Assembly: GCF_003633685.1 (NCBI RefSeq)
Contig: NZ_RBKT01000001.1
Span: forward strand, 1,984,001 to 2,048,000
Direction of reading: 5' to 3'
DNA from: Micromonospora pisi
Lineage (GTDB): Bacteria > Actinomycetota > Actinomycetes > Mycobacteriales > Micromonosporaceae
Length of the DNA stretch: 64,000 nt
Part shown: in pieces, positions 1 to 8,671 of the stretch
Layout of the letters: each line of letters starts with the position of its first letter
How positions within the stretch are numbered: position 1 is the stretch's first letter
The notes under the pieces: generated by a model
Seen by the model: only the letters and a program-made list of their open reading frames with translations
Database searches by the model: none
Told to the model about the DNA's origin: nothing
Position numbers and translations under genes: made by a program

Positions 1-644
1 CCGGGTTGGCTGCCGGTGCCGCTCGGGCTCGGTGATCCCGAGGAACGTCCCGGGCTGGGTGCACTCGGGTTCGGGGTCGGTCCGACCGACGGGTTCGCCG
101 GCACCGGAACGCCCAGCTTCCGGGCCAGTTGCAGCAGTTCGTCGAAGTGCATCTGCAGCTTCGGCAGGGCGGTCTGGGCCACCTTCTTCACGGCCGGGTC
201 CGAGCCCTGGGCCAGCTCGGTCTGGGTCGCCTGGATGTTCTTCAGGTGCGCGGTCAGCTCCGCCGAGATCCACTGGGTGTCGAACGCGGCACCGCTGGTC
301 CCCTGCAACTGACTGATCACCGCCTGCTGGTCCGGAGTCGGCGAGTCCGGCAGGGTCACCCCGGCGGACGAAGCGGTGCTCTGCACCTGCTTATCCAACT
401 GGGCGTGGTCCATGACGAATTGTGACCCCAGGTCCTGCACCTGTTTGTTCGTACCGTTCTGGCGGGCCAGGTTGCCGCTGGCGATCTCCGCCAGGTTGGC
501 CTGGTGGAGCGCCTGCAGGTACTGCGAATCCTGCTGGGACGGCGCAGCTGCGGCATGTGCGGCGGTAGCGGGCGCGAGACCCACCAGCGCCAGACCGAGC
601 ATCGCCAGCCCGGCGCCTATCCCCAAGCGTTTGACAGCCAACAT
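1..644 (-). CDS. DUF4142 family exported protein (3' end outside window)
   Basis: The first 214 codons of a gene that runs off the left edge. The start is an ATG at 644 preceded by a strong purine-rich ribosome site (GAGGGGGGAAG). The product opens with a typical signal peptide (about residues 1-31, ending in an Ala-rich segment). It continues with a helical region of DUF4142/ferritin-like character (QYLQALHQANLAEI, then DHAQLDKQV and LTAHLKNIQATQTEL), and passes into a Pro/Ser/Gly-rich tail from about residue 185. DUF4142 proteins are exported and have no firmly assigned function. Only the C-terminal tail is missing, so the family call is fairly secure. Confidence 0.8.
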   Translation of the reverse strand, partial: MLAVKRLGIGAGLAMLGLALVGLAPATAAHAAAAPSQQDSQYLQALHQANLAEIASGNLARQNGTNKQVQDLGSQFVMDHAQLDKQVQSTASSAGVTLPDSPTPDQQAVISQLQGTSGAAFDTQWISAELTAHLKNIQATQTELAQGSDPAVKKVAQTALPKLQMHFDELLQLARKLGVPVPANPSVGPTPNPSAPSPGRSSGSPSPSGTGSQP

Positions 645-735
645 GTGCTTCCCCCCTCGCATCGTTGGACAGCAGGGGCTTACCCCATTGCGGGTCTCAC
701 ACGCGGCCAATCCCGCCATTCCCCAGCACCGCCGG

Positions 736-795
736 GTCGATCATGAAGTTGGCGCGGTCGACGGCCTCGAAAATTGCCCCAATTTCATGATCGAC
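736..795. repeat. Inverted repeat, GTCGATCATGAA type
   Basis: Two 17-base arms (736-752 and 779-795) starting GTCGATCATGAA pair with one mismatch around a 26-base spacer. The repeat lies between the DUF4142 gene and the qcrB terminator. A decayed single arm of the same sequence lies at 29968-29983, and the hairpin at 11282-11349 shares the GTCGATC end. This looks like a dispersed intergenic repeat; no function is visible. Confidence 0.7.
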
Positions 796-864
796 GCACC
801 CGGACGACCCGGGAGGGACAGGTGGATCAGGGAGGACGGGGGGCAGAAAGGGGCGGAAAGGGGC

Positions 865-896
865 GTGGCGCCCACCGGAGAACCGGTGGGCGCCAC
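865..896 (-). terminator. Hairpin terminator after qcrB
   Basis: A perfect 14-bp stem (865-878 with 883-896) closes a 4-base loop 22 bases beyond the qcrB stop. It ends the ctaE-qcrC-qcrA-qcrB transcription unit. There is no T-run, as is usual in high-GC actinobacteria. Confidence 0.8.
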
Positions 897-918
897 GTTC
901 GAGGCGGTGGGGCGACGG

Positions 919-2544
919 TTAGTGGTTGCCGCCCCGGCTGCTGATCTCCTCGCGGTCCGGCCGCGGCTCGACCGGCGGGTGGCCGGGCGAGACCGGAGCT
1001 TCGACCGGCTTCTCGATCGGGTAGAAGAAGCCCTTGACCGCCGGGCCGAGTGCGCCCAGCCGGTTCATCTTCTTCGGCACCACCCAGCCGACGTACTCGA
1101 GCTCGCCGTGGCCGTGCTCGTCGGTGTCGGCCAGCGGCTGGTGCACCTCGATGAAGCGACCGTCCGGCAGCCGCCGGATGATGCCGGTCTCGACACCGTG
1201 CGCCAGCACCTCACGGTCGTGCTGCTGGAGACCCAGGCAGAGCCGGTAGGTGACGTAGTACGCCAGCGGCGGAACGATGATCAGCCCGATCCGGCCGGCC
1301 CAGGTCATCGCGTTCAGGCTGATGAAGAACTTGTCCGCGATGACGTCGTTCGCCCCGGAGAGGGTCAGCACCAGGTAGAACGAGACCGCCATGGCACCGA
1401 GGGCGGTACGGCTGGGGTTGTCCCGGGGACGCTCGAGCAGGTTGTGGATCTTGTTGTCCTTGTTCAACCGCGCTTCGATGAACGGGTAGAAGATCGGCAA
1501 CATGGTGAGGATGCCCGGCAGGACCACCGTCGGCCAGAACAGCGGCGGGATGACGTACCCGTTGCCGATCGGGATGTTGATCTGCCACGAGGGCATCAGC
1601 CGGGTCGACCCGTCGAGGAACATGACGTACCAGTCGGGCTGGCTGGCCGAGGAGACCACCCACGCCTCGTACGGGCCGAAGAGCCAGATCGGGTTGATCT
1701 GGAACAGACCGCCGAGCAGCGCGATCACGCCGAAGACGATCATGAAGAAGCCGCCCTGCTTCAGCGCGTAGCGGGGGAACATCCGCTCCCCGACCACGTT
1801 GCTGTTGGTCCGGCCGGGGCCGGGCCACTGGGTGTGCTTCTGCTTGAAGACCAGACCCAGGTGGGCACTGATCAGCGCCAGCAGCAGACCCGGGATCAGC
1901 AGCACGTGGGCGATGTAGAACCGGCTGACGATGATCTCGCCGGGGAACTCGCCACCGAAGATCGACGAGGTGAGCCAGGACCCGATCACCGGGATGGAGA
2001 GCATGATCGCCGAGGCGATCCGCAGGCCGGTGCCGGAGAGGCCGTCGTCCGGGATGGAGTAGCCGCTGAACCCGGCCAGGAAGCCGATCCAGAAGAGCAG
2101 CGTACCGATGATCCAGTTCAGCTCACGCGGCTTGCGGAACGCGCCGGTGAAGAAGATCCGCATCATGTGCACCACGATGGACGCCATGAACATCAGGGCG
2201 GCCCAGTGGTGCATCTGCCGCATGATCAGACCGCCACGGACATCGAACGAGATGTCCAGGGTCGACTTGTACGCGGCCGACATGTGCGCCCCCCGCAACG
2301 GCGCGTAGCTGCCGTTGTAGGTGACCTCCGTCATCGCGGGCTCGAAGAAGAAGGTGAGGAAGACACCGGTCAGCAGGAGCACGATGAACGAGAAGAGCGC
2401 GATCTCGCCCAGCAGGAACGACCAGTGGTCCGGGAAGACCTTGTTCAGCAGCGCCCGCAACGGGGTGGCTACTTGCAGCCGGTCATCGACCTCGCCGGCC
2501 GCCTTGCCCGGCACCGCTGCTACGTCGAATTTCCGGCGCTTCAT
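919..2544 (-). CDS. qcrB: Cytochrome bc1 complex cytochrome b subunit
   Basis: A 541-residue membrane subunit that carries the two b hemes and the quinol sites of the menaquinol:cytochrome c reductase. Heme-ligand histidines are visible in two helices (H112 and H126; H213 and H228), the second pair with the 15-residue spacing seen in b6-type proteins. A PDW motif replaces the PEW of the quinol-oxidation site, as is common in actinobacteria. There are about eight or nine membrane segments and a long hydrophilic C-terminal extension of the actinobacterial type. The ATG overlaps the qcrA stop (ATGA), so translation is coupled. It is the last gene of the unit. Confidence 0.97.
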   Translation of the reverse strand: MKRRKFDVAAVPGKAAGEVDDRLQVATPLRALLNKVFPDHWSFLLGEIALFSFIVLLLTGVFLTFFFEPAMTEVTYNGSYAPLRGAHMSAAYKSTLDISFDVRGGLIMRQMHHWAALMFMASIVVHMMRIFFTGAFRKPRELNWIIGTLLFWIGFLAGFSGYSIPDDGLSGTGLRIASAIMLSIPVIGSWLTSSIFGGEFPGEIIVSRFYIAHVLLIPGLLLALISAHLGLVFKQKHTQWPGPGRTNSNVVGERMFPRYALKQGGFFMIVFGVIALLGGLFQINPIWLFGPYEAWVVSSASQPDWYVMFLDGSTRLMPSWQINIPIGNGYVIPPLFWPTVVLPGILTMLPIFYPFIEARLNKDNKIHNLLERPRDNPSRTALGAMAVSFYLVLTLSGANDVIADKFFISLNAMTWAGRIGLIIVPPLAYYVTYRLCLGLQQHDREVLAHGVETGIIRRLPDGRFIEVHQPLADTDEHGHGELEYVGWVVPKKMNRLGALGPAVKGFFYPIEKPVEAPVSPGHPPVEPRPDREEISSRGGNH

Positions 2545-3626
2545 GGCCGCTCCCAGAAGTCGGGCCCGACGGTCTCGGTGAAGTCGGACTTCGCCACGAA
2601 GAAGCCATCCGCGTCTACCTCGATCGGCAGCTGAGGCAGGCGACGGCTGGCGGGCCCGAAGACTGGCCGGGCGTTGTTGGTGATCAGGAACTGCGACTGG
2701 TGGCACGGGCAGAGCAGACGGTTCGTCTGCTGCTCGTACAGGCTCGCCGGGCAGCCGGCGTGGGTGCAGATCTTCGAGAAGGCGATGTAGTTGCCCCACA
2801 TGAAGTCGCCGTGTCCCGCGCCCTCGTTGGCGGTCCGGGCGGTGCGGGCATCGTCGTCACGCAGGTGGATCAGGAGCGTCGGGGAGTCGGCGTGCTTGTT
2901 GCTGACCCCGTCCTCGATGCCCGGGAAGACGGTGAGCTGACCGCCGGCGCTGATGTCCTCGGGACGCAACGGCGTGCCGTCCTCCCGGGTCAGCCGGATC
3001 AGCTTGCCGTCCTGCGGGGCCCACCCCGTGGTGAACATCTGGTTGTTCTTGTGCGGCTGCTTGATCAGACCACCGACCAGCGGCGCCGCCGCCACCACAC
3101 CGACCGGCGCGAGGCCGACCAGGGCGGCGAAGCCGAGCAACGGCCGACGCTTGAAGCCGAGTTCCTCGGCCATGTAGACGATCGTGCTACCGGCGATCTT
3201 CCGGTCGGTCTCGCTGGACCCGCCGTCGTGCCGGCCCTGGATCGACACCTCCTTCGGCAGCAGCTTCTTGCCCCAGGCGAGGATGCCGAAGCCGATGCCG
3301 AGCAGGGCCACGCCCAGGGTCAGACCGAGCAGCGGGGTGAAGAGCTTGTCGTCACCGCTGCCCGACTCGTACCGCCACGGCCAGGCGATGTAGATCACCA
3401 GGAACGCGAGCGAGGCCAGGCCGGTGAGGAGGAAGAACAGCGAGACCGTACGGGTGAGCCGACGCTCCGCCTTGGTGCCCAGGACCGGGAACGGCGGCTC
3501 GTAGTGGACGATCTCGATGCCGTCCCGCCGCGCCCCCTCGCGCATGATCTCGAAGTGCGACAACCGGGGGTCGGTCAGATCGAGCTCCTCCTGCTCGGCC
3601 CCGTGTGTCGACGTACGCTCGCTCAC
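2541..3626 (-). CDS. qcrA: Cytochrome bc1 complex Rieske iron-sulfur subunit
   Basis: A 361-residue Rieske protein with the actinobacterial three-helix N-terminal anchor (hydrophobic stretches near residues 60-84, 95-118 and 162-188). The 2Fe-2S site is intact: C287 and H289 (CTHAGC) with C306 and H309 (CPCH) as ligands, and C292 with C308 as the expected disulfide. The last loop reads CHQSQF rather than the commoner CHGSxF. The start is taken as GTG at 3626, which overlaps the qcrC stop as GTGA. An in-frame ATG six codons upstream lies inside qcrC and is less likely. Confidence 0.95.
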   Translation of the reverse strand: MSERTSTHGAEQEELDLTDPRLSHFEIMREGARRDGIEIVHYEPPFPVLGTKAERRLTRTVSLFFLLTGLASLAFLVIYIAWPWRYESGSGDDKLFTPLLGLTLGVALLGIGFGILAWGKKLLPKEVSIQGRHDGGSSETDRKIAGSTIVYMAEELGFKRRPLLGFAALVGLAPVGVVAAAPLVGGLIKQPHKNNQMFTTGWAPQDGKLIRLTREDGTPLRPEDISAGGQLTVFPGIEDGVSNKHADSPTLLIHLRDDDARTARTANEGAGHGDFMWGNYIAFSKICTHAGCPASLYEQQTNRLLCPCHQSQFLITNNARPVFGPASRRLPQLPIEVDADGFFVAKSDFTETVGPDFWERP

Positions 3627-4420
3627 GACTTCCCCGCAATCCACAAACTGGTGAAGACCAGAGCCACGATGCCTACCAGGAAGATGGCCAGACCCTCGGT
3701 GGACGGACCGAACCGACCGAGGTTGAAGAAGCCGCCCGGGTCCTGCTCGTGCTTCAACGTCTCCTGAACGAACGCGATGATGTCGGCCTTCTGGTCCGGG
3801 CGGATCTGGTTGTCCCCGAAGACCGGCATGTTCTGCGGGCCGGTGAGCATCGCGGCGTAGATCTGCCGGTCGGTGGCCGGCTTGAGGTTCGGCGCGAACT
3901 TGCCCGAGGAGAGCGCGCCACCGCCGCCGCCGAAGCCGTGGCAGGCCGCGCAGTTGATCCGGTACAGCTCGCCGCCCTCGGCGACGTTGCCGCCGGCCCG
4001 CAGCTCGTGCTCCGGGATCTGCGGCCCGCCGCCGAGTTCCTGGACGTACGCGCCGAGCTGGGTGGTCTGGTCCTCGTTGAAGACCGGGGGCTTCCGCTCG
4101 GCCTGGGCCTCCTGGCGTCCCAGCGGCATCCGGCCGGAACCCACCTGGAACTCGACCGAGGCGGAACCGACGCCGATCAGGCTCGGCCCGCGGCCCTCGA
4201 TGCCCTGGGCGTTACGGCCGTGGCAGGAGACGCAACTGACGTCGAATAGCGCCTTGCCCTCCTGTGCCGCACTGGACAGCTGCGGGGTGTCCTGCGCCTG
4301 CAGGCCCGGCGCGAACACGGTGTACGCACCGCCGGCCAGGATCAGGGCGGCTACCAGGCGCACCGCCGCGCCGAGCCGCCTGCGGCCCCGACTGCGCGGC
4401 GCGGACCTGCCGCTGCGCAA
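3623..4420 (-). CDS. qcrC: Cytochrome bc1 complex diheme cytochrome c subunit (apparent 5' frameshift)
   Basis: A diheme cytochrome c with an N-terminal and a C-terminal membrane helix, which links bc1 to the aa3 oxidase in actinobacteria. Two CxxCH heme motifs are present (CVSCH at 63-67 and CAACH at 157-161, counted from a TTG at 4420). The only start in the reading frame is that TTG, without a good ribosome site. A well-placed AAGGA plus ATG lies at 4506 in another frame. One extra base in the G run at 4469-4472 would join the two into a natural N-terminus. The coding region therefore probably extends to 4506, with a sequencing or real frameshift. Confidence 0.9.
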   Translation of the reverse strand: MRSGRSAPRSRGRRRLGAAVRLVAALILAGGAYTVFAPGLQAQDTPQLSSAAQEGKALFDVSCVSCHGRNAQGIEGRGPSLIGVGSASVEFQVGSGRMPLGRQEAQAERKPPVFNEDQTTQLGAYVQELGGGPQIPEHELRAGGNVAEGGELYRINCAACHGFGGGGGALSSGKFAPNLKPATDRQIYAAMLTGPQNMPVFGDNQIRPDQKADIIAFVQETLKHEQDPGGFFNLGRFGPSTEGLAIFLVGIVALVFTSLWIAGKS

Positions 4421-4580
4421 TCGCGCGATGATGCCGCGTTGGCGATCGCCCCGGCTGGCCCGCGTACCGGGGCCGCCGGATCGCGCGCTGGGGTGTCAGA
4501 AGTCATGGCCTGTGTCCTTAACGGTTTCTCGACCTTTTCTCAGGGACGGGGCGGCGGCGCGCAAGGTGACGGCGCCATGA

Positions 4581-5180
4581 TCACTGAAGCCAGTAGATCA
4601 TGCCGTACAACGCGATCCACACGACGTCGACGAAGTGCCAGTAGTACGACACGACGATCGCCGAGGTGGCCTGAGCCGGAGTGAACCGACCCATGGTGGT
4701 ACGCATCATGAAGATGATGAACGCGATCAGACCGCCGGTGACGTGTAGGCCGTGGAAGCCGGTGGTCAGATAGAACATCGACCCGTAGCCATCTTCGTTG
4801 ATCTTGACGCCCTCGTGCACCAGGTTGCGGTACTCGTTGAGCTGACCAAGCACGAAGATCAGGCCCATCACGAAGGTGAGCGTGAACCAGCGCCGCAGCG
4901 CATGCACGTCACCCCGCTCCGCGGCGAAGACGCCGAGCTGGCAGGTGACCGAGGACAACACCAGGATCACCGTGAACGTCGTCGCGTAGGGAACCTTGAG
5001 CACCTCGGTGTGCTTCTCCCACTGATCCGGCGCAGCCGCGCGGATGGAGAAGTACATCGCGAAGAGCGCCGCGAAGAACATCAGTTCGCTGGAGAGCCAC
5101 ACGATCGTCCCGACGCTGACCATGTTTGGACGCGTCAGAGAGTGGATCCGGCTCTTGTCAATGGCTGGGGCCGCTGTCAC
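4581..5180 (-). CDS. ctaE: Cytochrome c oxidase subunit III
   Basis: A 199-residue polytopic protein with about five hydrophobic helices, the family length in actinobacteria, and the conserved [20 protein letters not shown] start. It is the non-catalytic subunit III of the aa3 oxidase. The start is GTG at 5180; a longer in-frame extension upstream is hydrophilic and unlike the family. It heads the ctaE-qcrC-qcrA-qcrB unit, with 74 bases before the ATG proposed for qcrC. The arrangement matches M. tuberculosis Rv2193-Rv2196. The CtaG-like gene is divergent across a 109-base gap. Confidence 0.96.
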   Translation of the reverse strand: MTAAPAIDKSRIHSLTRPNMVSVGTIVWLSSELMFFAALFAMYFSIRAAAPDQWEKHTEVLKVPYATTFTVILVLSSVTCQLGVFAAERGDVHALRRWFTLTFVMGLIFVLGQLNEYRNLVHEGVKINEDGYGSMFYLTTGFHGLHVTGGLIAFIIFMMRTTMGRFTPAQATSAIVVSYYWHFVDVVWIALYGMIYWLQ

Positions 5181-5289
5181 GCGGTCATTATTGCCCCCGA
5201 TCAGCACCCGCGATCCTCGGGGTGGCAAAACCGGCACGAGTTCCGGGGTAGCTAACCTCGCCAGGTTCGACTGGCCTAGCCTGAAAAAC

Positions 5290-6258
5290 GTGCTGCGCGT
5301 CGATCCGATCCACACTCTCACCTCGTCCTTGACGCCGACCCTGGCGTCGGGCGAGGCCGCCAATCCGCCCCCGTTCACCGTCTCCACGATCTTCACCCAG
5401 ACGAGGTTGGACGGCTGGATCGCAGTCGGCCTGGTCCTCGCCGCCGGGCTCTACCTGTACGGAGTCCACCGGTTACGGGTCCGGGGCGACCACTGGCCGG
5501 TCTCCCGGACGGTGCTTTTCATCGGCCCCGGACTGGGCTCGATCGCGGCGGTCACGGTGAGCGGACTGCACGCGTACGACACCACATTGCTCTCCGTACA
5601 CATGATCCAACACATGGTGCTCTCGATGGTCGCGCCGATCTTCCTCGCGCTCGGCGCGCCGATCACCCTGGCGCTGCGTACGGTCACCGGCGCGCCCCGC
5701 CGCCGTCTGCTCGCGGTGCTGCACAGCCGGGTGGCCCGGGTCTTCTCGTTCCCGCTCTTCGCTTTCGGCCTGTTCGTGGTCAACCCGTTCGTGCTCTATT
5801 TCACGGGGCTCTACCGGATCACCCTGGAGCACCCGTTCGCGCACGAACTCATCCACGCCCACTTCATCCTGACCGGCTGCCTGTTCTTCTGGCCACTGGT
5901 CGGGCACGACCCGCTGCCCAACCGGTGGCCGTACCCGGCGCGGGCGCTGCTGATGCTGCTCTCGGTGCCGTTCCACACCGTGCTCGGGCTCACCGTGATG
6001 CAGAGCTCCACCCTGTTCGGTGGCGACTGGTACCCGTCGCTGGCGCTCGGCTGGGCCGACCCGTGGGCCGACCAGAAGGTCGCCGGTGGTGTGCTCTGGG
6101 CCGGTGGCGAGTTCGTCAGCGTGACAATGATCGCGGTTCTGGTGCTCCAGTGGGTCCGCCAGTCCGAACGGGAGGCCCGCCGGATCGACCGCGAACTCGA
6201 CCGTCAGGAGGCACGCGAACGCGCCGCGGCGGCGAGTTCCGGCGGCACCGCCACCTGA
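5290..6258 (+). CDS. CtaG-family (caa3_CtaG) cytochrome c oxidase assembly-type membrane protein
   Basis: A 322-residue membrane protein with about seven helices. Family features are the histidine-containing segments [31 protein letters not shown] and [10 protein letters not shown], and a charged C-terminal tail ([18 protein letters not shown] region). CtaG-type proteins help to build the copper centres of cytochrome oxidase; that role is inferred from family and position. The start is uncertain: GTG at 5290 is chosen, and TTG at 5329 is possible. The ORF can be read further upstream, but that part overlaps the ctaE promoter side. Confidence 0.88.
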   Translation: MLRVDPIHTLTSSLTPTLASGEAANPPPFTVSTIFTQTRLDGWIAVGLVLAAGLYLYGVHRLRVRGDHWPVSRTVLFIGPGLGSIAAVTVSGLHAYDTTLLSVHMIQHMVLSMVAPIFLALGAPITLALRTVTGAPRRRLLAVLHSRVARVFSFPLFAFGLFVVNPFVLYFTGLYRITLEHPFAHELIHAHFILTGCLFFWPLVGHDPLPNRWPYPARALLMLLSVPFHTVLGLTVMQSSTLFGGDWYPSLALGWADPWADQKVAGGVLWAGGEFVSVTMIAVLVLQWVRQSEREARRIDRELDRQEARERAAAASSGGTAT

Positions 6259-6429
6259 CCACGACCTCGGGTCCGGGGCCGCCGCGAGCGCGGCGCGCCC
6301 CCGCGCGTCACGCGGCGCGCCGGTCCCGCCATCCGGGCGCACCCACCCCCGGGTCACGGGGGGAGCCGGCCCGCCGCGCCGGGACCGGTACGATCAGCGG
6401 GCAGCTACGACGTGGGAGCCCTGGGACCG

Positions 6430-6840
6430 ATGACCGAACGCCTTTACACCGTCCTGCTCTACAGCGACGACCCGCAGATTCGGGACCGGATGCGCCTCGC
6501 CGTGGGCACCCGTCCGGCCAGCGACCTCAAGGTCGAGTTCACCGACGCCTCCAGCTACGAGGAGTGCGTACGGCTGGTCGACGACTACGAGATCGACCTG
6601 ATGCTGCTCGACGGTGAGGCCACCCCGGCCGGCGGCATCGGCATCGCCCGCCAGATCAAGGACGACCGTGAGGACGCGCCGCCGACCTGTGTGGTGATCG
6701 CCCGTGCGGCGGACCGCTGGCTGGCCGCGTACGCCCAGGTCGACGCGACTCTGGTGCACCCGCTCGACCCGGTGACCACCGGCCGGACCGTCGCCGACCT
6801 GCTGCGCGTACGCGCGAGCGGGGCGAGCGCCGCGGCCTGA
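6430..6840 (+). CDS. Stand-alone receiver-domain protein
   Basis: A 136-residue protein with a receiver-like fold and no output domain. The acidic pair D13/D14 (YSDDPQ) and the probable phosphoacceptor D61 (LMLLDGEA) are in the expected places. The lysine normally found near the C-terminal end of receivers appears to be a histidine (TLVHPLDP), so phosphorylation-dependent signalling may be altered. It sits between the CtaG-like gene and trpD with no histidine kinase nearby. A GTG at 6412 would add six residues; the ATG is preferred. Confidence 0.8.
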   Translation: MTERLYTVLLYSDDPQIRDRMRLAVGTRPASDLKVEFTDASSYEECVRLVDDYEIDLMLLDGEATPAGGIGIARQIKDDREDAPPTCVVIARAADRWLAAYAQVDATLVHPLDPVTTGRTVADLLRVRASGASAAA

Positions 6841-6947
6841 CGCCGGACCGGCGCCCGACCGGCCGCGCTCCGTGGCCCGGCTCGACCTGACGCACCGTGG
6901 ACACCCTGGCACAGCCCGTATCCCAACCCCCGCTCGGGAGGCCCATC

Positions 6948-8012
6948 ATGGGCGAACGGACCTGGTCAAACCTCCTCGCCGCGCTGCTCCGCGCCGAGGA
7001 ACTGTCCACCGCCGACACGGCCTGGGCCATGGGCGAGATCATGTCCGGCTCGGCGACCACGGCTCAGATCGCCGGTTTCGCGATGGCGCTGCGCGCCAAG
7101 GGTGAGACCTCCGGCGAGCTGGCCGGGCTGGTCGAGGCGATGCTGGGCCGGGCGGTCCTGGTGGAGCTGCCCGACGAGGTACGCGCCAGCGCGGTCGACG
7201 TGGTCGGCACCGGCGGAGACCGGGCGCACACGGTGAACATCTCCACCATGACCGCGATGGTGGTCGCCGGCGCCGGGGTACGCGTGGTCAAGCACGGCAA
7301 CCGGGCCGCCTCCTCCTCGTGTGGCGCCGCTGACCTGCTGGAGTTCCTCGGCATCCCGCTCGACCTCGGTCCGGCCGGGGTGGCGCACTGTGTCACGGCG
7401 GCCGGCATCGGCTTCTGCTTCGCGTCCCGGTTCCACCCGGGCATGCGACACGCCGCGGTTCCGCGTCGCGAGCTCGGCGTGCCGACCGCATTCAACTTCC
7501 TCGGCCCGCTCACCAATCCGGGCCGCCCTCGGGCCGCCGCTGTCGGTTGCTTCGACCCCCGGATGGCGCCGGTCATGGCCGGCGTGTTCGCCGCCCGTGG
7601 CGATTCGGTGCTGGTGATGCGGGGTGAGGACGGGCTGGACGAGTTCAGCACCGCCGCGCCGACCCGGGTCTGGATCGCCGACAGGGGTCGGGTGACCGAG
7701 TCGGTGCTCGACGCGGCCGACCTCGGGCTGCCCCGTTCCGCCCCGGGCGACCTGCGCGGCGGGGACGCCACCTTCAACGCCGACGCGGCCCGGCGGCTGC
7801 TCGCCGGTGAGGCCGGACCGGTCCGGGACGCGGTGCTGGTCAACTCGGCGGCGGCGCTGGCCGCCCAGTGGGGCCTGGACGGCGATCTGATGAAGACGAT
7901 GGGCGAGGGCCTGCGGGTCGCGGCGGAGTCGATCGACTCCGGCGCCGCCGCCCGGACCCTGGACCGCTGGATCGAGGTCGCCACCGCGGCCAAGGCGGCC
8001 GAGGAGAGCTGA
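6948..8012 (+). CDS. trpD: Anthranilate phosphoribosyltransferase
   Basis: A 354-residue enzyme that transfers phosphoribose from PRPP to anthranilate, the second step of tryptophan synthesis. The PRPP-binding GTGGD, NISTMTA and [18 protein letters not shown] motifs are all present. The ATG at 6948 follows GGGAGG with ideal spacing; a GTG 17 codons upstream is less supported. It stands alone, away from other trp genes, between respiratory genes, exactly as Rv2192c does in M. tuberculosis. Confidence 0.97.
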   Translation: MGERTWSNLLAALLRAEELSTADTAWAMGEIMSGSATTAQIAGFAMALRAKGETSGELAGLVEAMLGRAVLVELPDEVRASAVDVVGTGGDRAHTVNISTMTAMVVAGAGVRVVKHGNRAASSSCGAADLLEFLGIPLDLGPAGVAHCVTAAGIGFCFASRFHPGMRHAAVPRRELGVPTAFNFLGPLTNPGRPRAAAVGCFDPRMAPVMAGVFAARGDSVLVMRGEDGLDEFSTAAPTRVWIADRGRVTESVLDAADLGLPRSAPGDLRGGDATFNADAARRLLAGEAGPVRDAVLVNSAAALAAQWGLDGDLMKTMGEGLRVAAESIDSGAAARTLDRWIEVATAAKAAEES

Positions 8013-8085
8013 ACTTCTCCCGCACGTCCTCGCGTACCAACATCGGCTGAAAACGCGGCTACCGGCCGCTGAGCCCATTTTTCGC

Positions 8086-8121
8086 CACGGCAGCGCGTCA
8101 GGACACGGCAGCGCGTCAGGA
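8086..8121. repeat. Two tandem copies of an 18-base unit
   Basis: Two identical copies (8086-8103 and 8104-8121) of an 18-base unit starting CACGGCAGCG lie in the 225-base gap between convergent trpD and ctaF. No gene or clear terminator stem is evident in the rest of the gap. Confidence 0.85.
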
Positions 8122-8237
8122 CCAAAAGCCGTTGACCGGGGTCCGGGCGGTGGCTGACCTTGCGTCAGTCCATCGCTGCGGATCCCCGGTCGACGGCGAT
8201 ACGGCGAACATCCAGGGGCCAGTGTCGGCCCGCCGGC

Positions 8238-8663
8238 TCAGTGCTCGGCGGTGCGCCGGGTGCCGGTGTAGTACTCGAAGAGCAGGCCGCAGGCGGAGAA
8301 GATCACCGCGACCATGCCGACCAGGATCAGCCACCACTGCCAGAACACCAGGCCGAGGCCGGCGATGCTGGCCGCGACGGCGAGGCCGAACGGCCAGTAG
8401 CTGCCGGGGCTGAAGAAACCGATCTCGCCCGCGCCCTCGGCGATCTCCGCGTCCGGCCGGTCCTCGGGACGGAGCTCGATCCGGCGGGACACGAACCAGA
8501 AGAACCCGCCCAGCATCACCAGCAGCAGGGTGGACAGTGCCAGCGCGGTGCTGCCGATCCAGTCGACGTGGCCCAACTGGCCATCGGTCCAACCCGCGTA
8601 GACAAAGGTGGCGATGAACAGAAAGACCGCGATGATGCCGAAGAGGCGCCACTCAGACTTCAT
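8238..8663 (-). CDS. ctaF: Cytochrome c oxidase subunit IV (actinobacterial)
   Basis: A 141-residue protein with four hydrophobic helices that matches actinobacterial oxidase subunit IV. The start MKSEWRLFGI and the middle GFFSPGSYWPF segment are typical of the family. It lies 8 bases downstream of ctaC on the same strand, so the two form an operon. It is the homologue of Rv2199c. The catalytic subunit gene ctaD is not between them. Confidence 0.95.
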   Translation of the reverse strand: MKSEWRLFGIIAVFLFIATFVYAGWTDGQLGHVDWIGSTALALSTLLLVMLGGFFWFVSRRIELRPEDRPDAEIAEGAGEIGFFSPGSYWPFGLAVAASIAGLGLVFWQWWLILVGMVAVIFSACGLLFEYYTGTRRTAEH

Positions 8664-8671
8664 GCCCGTCC

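Noticed and set aside
376-2634. Long plus-strand ORF (752 codons) antisense to qcrB
   Set aside because: The opposite strand encodes an unmistakable cytochrome b with heme ligands; the plus-strand product is Arg/Asp/His-rich with no domains, as expected of a GC-rich shadow frame.
5181-5289. IdeR/DtxR iron box between ctaE and the CtaG-like gene (AGGTTAGCTACC on the minus strand)
   Set aside because: Only one half-site fits and the second is offset, so the match is too weak to call.
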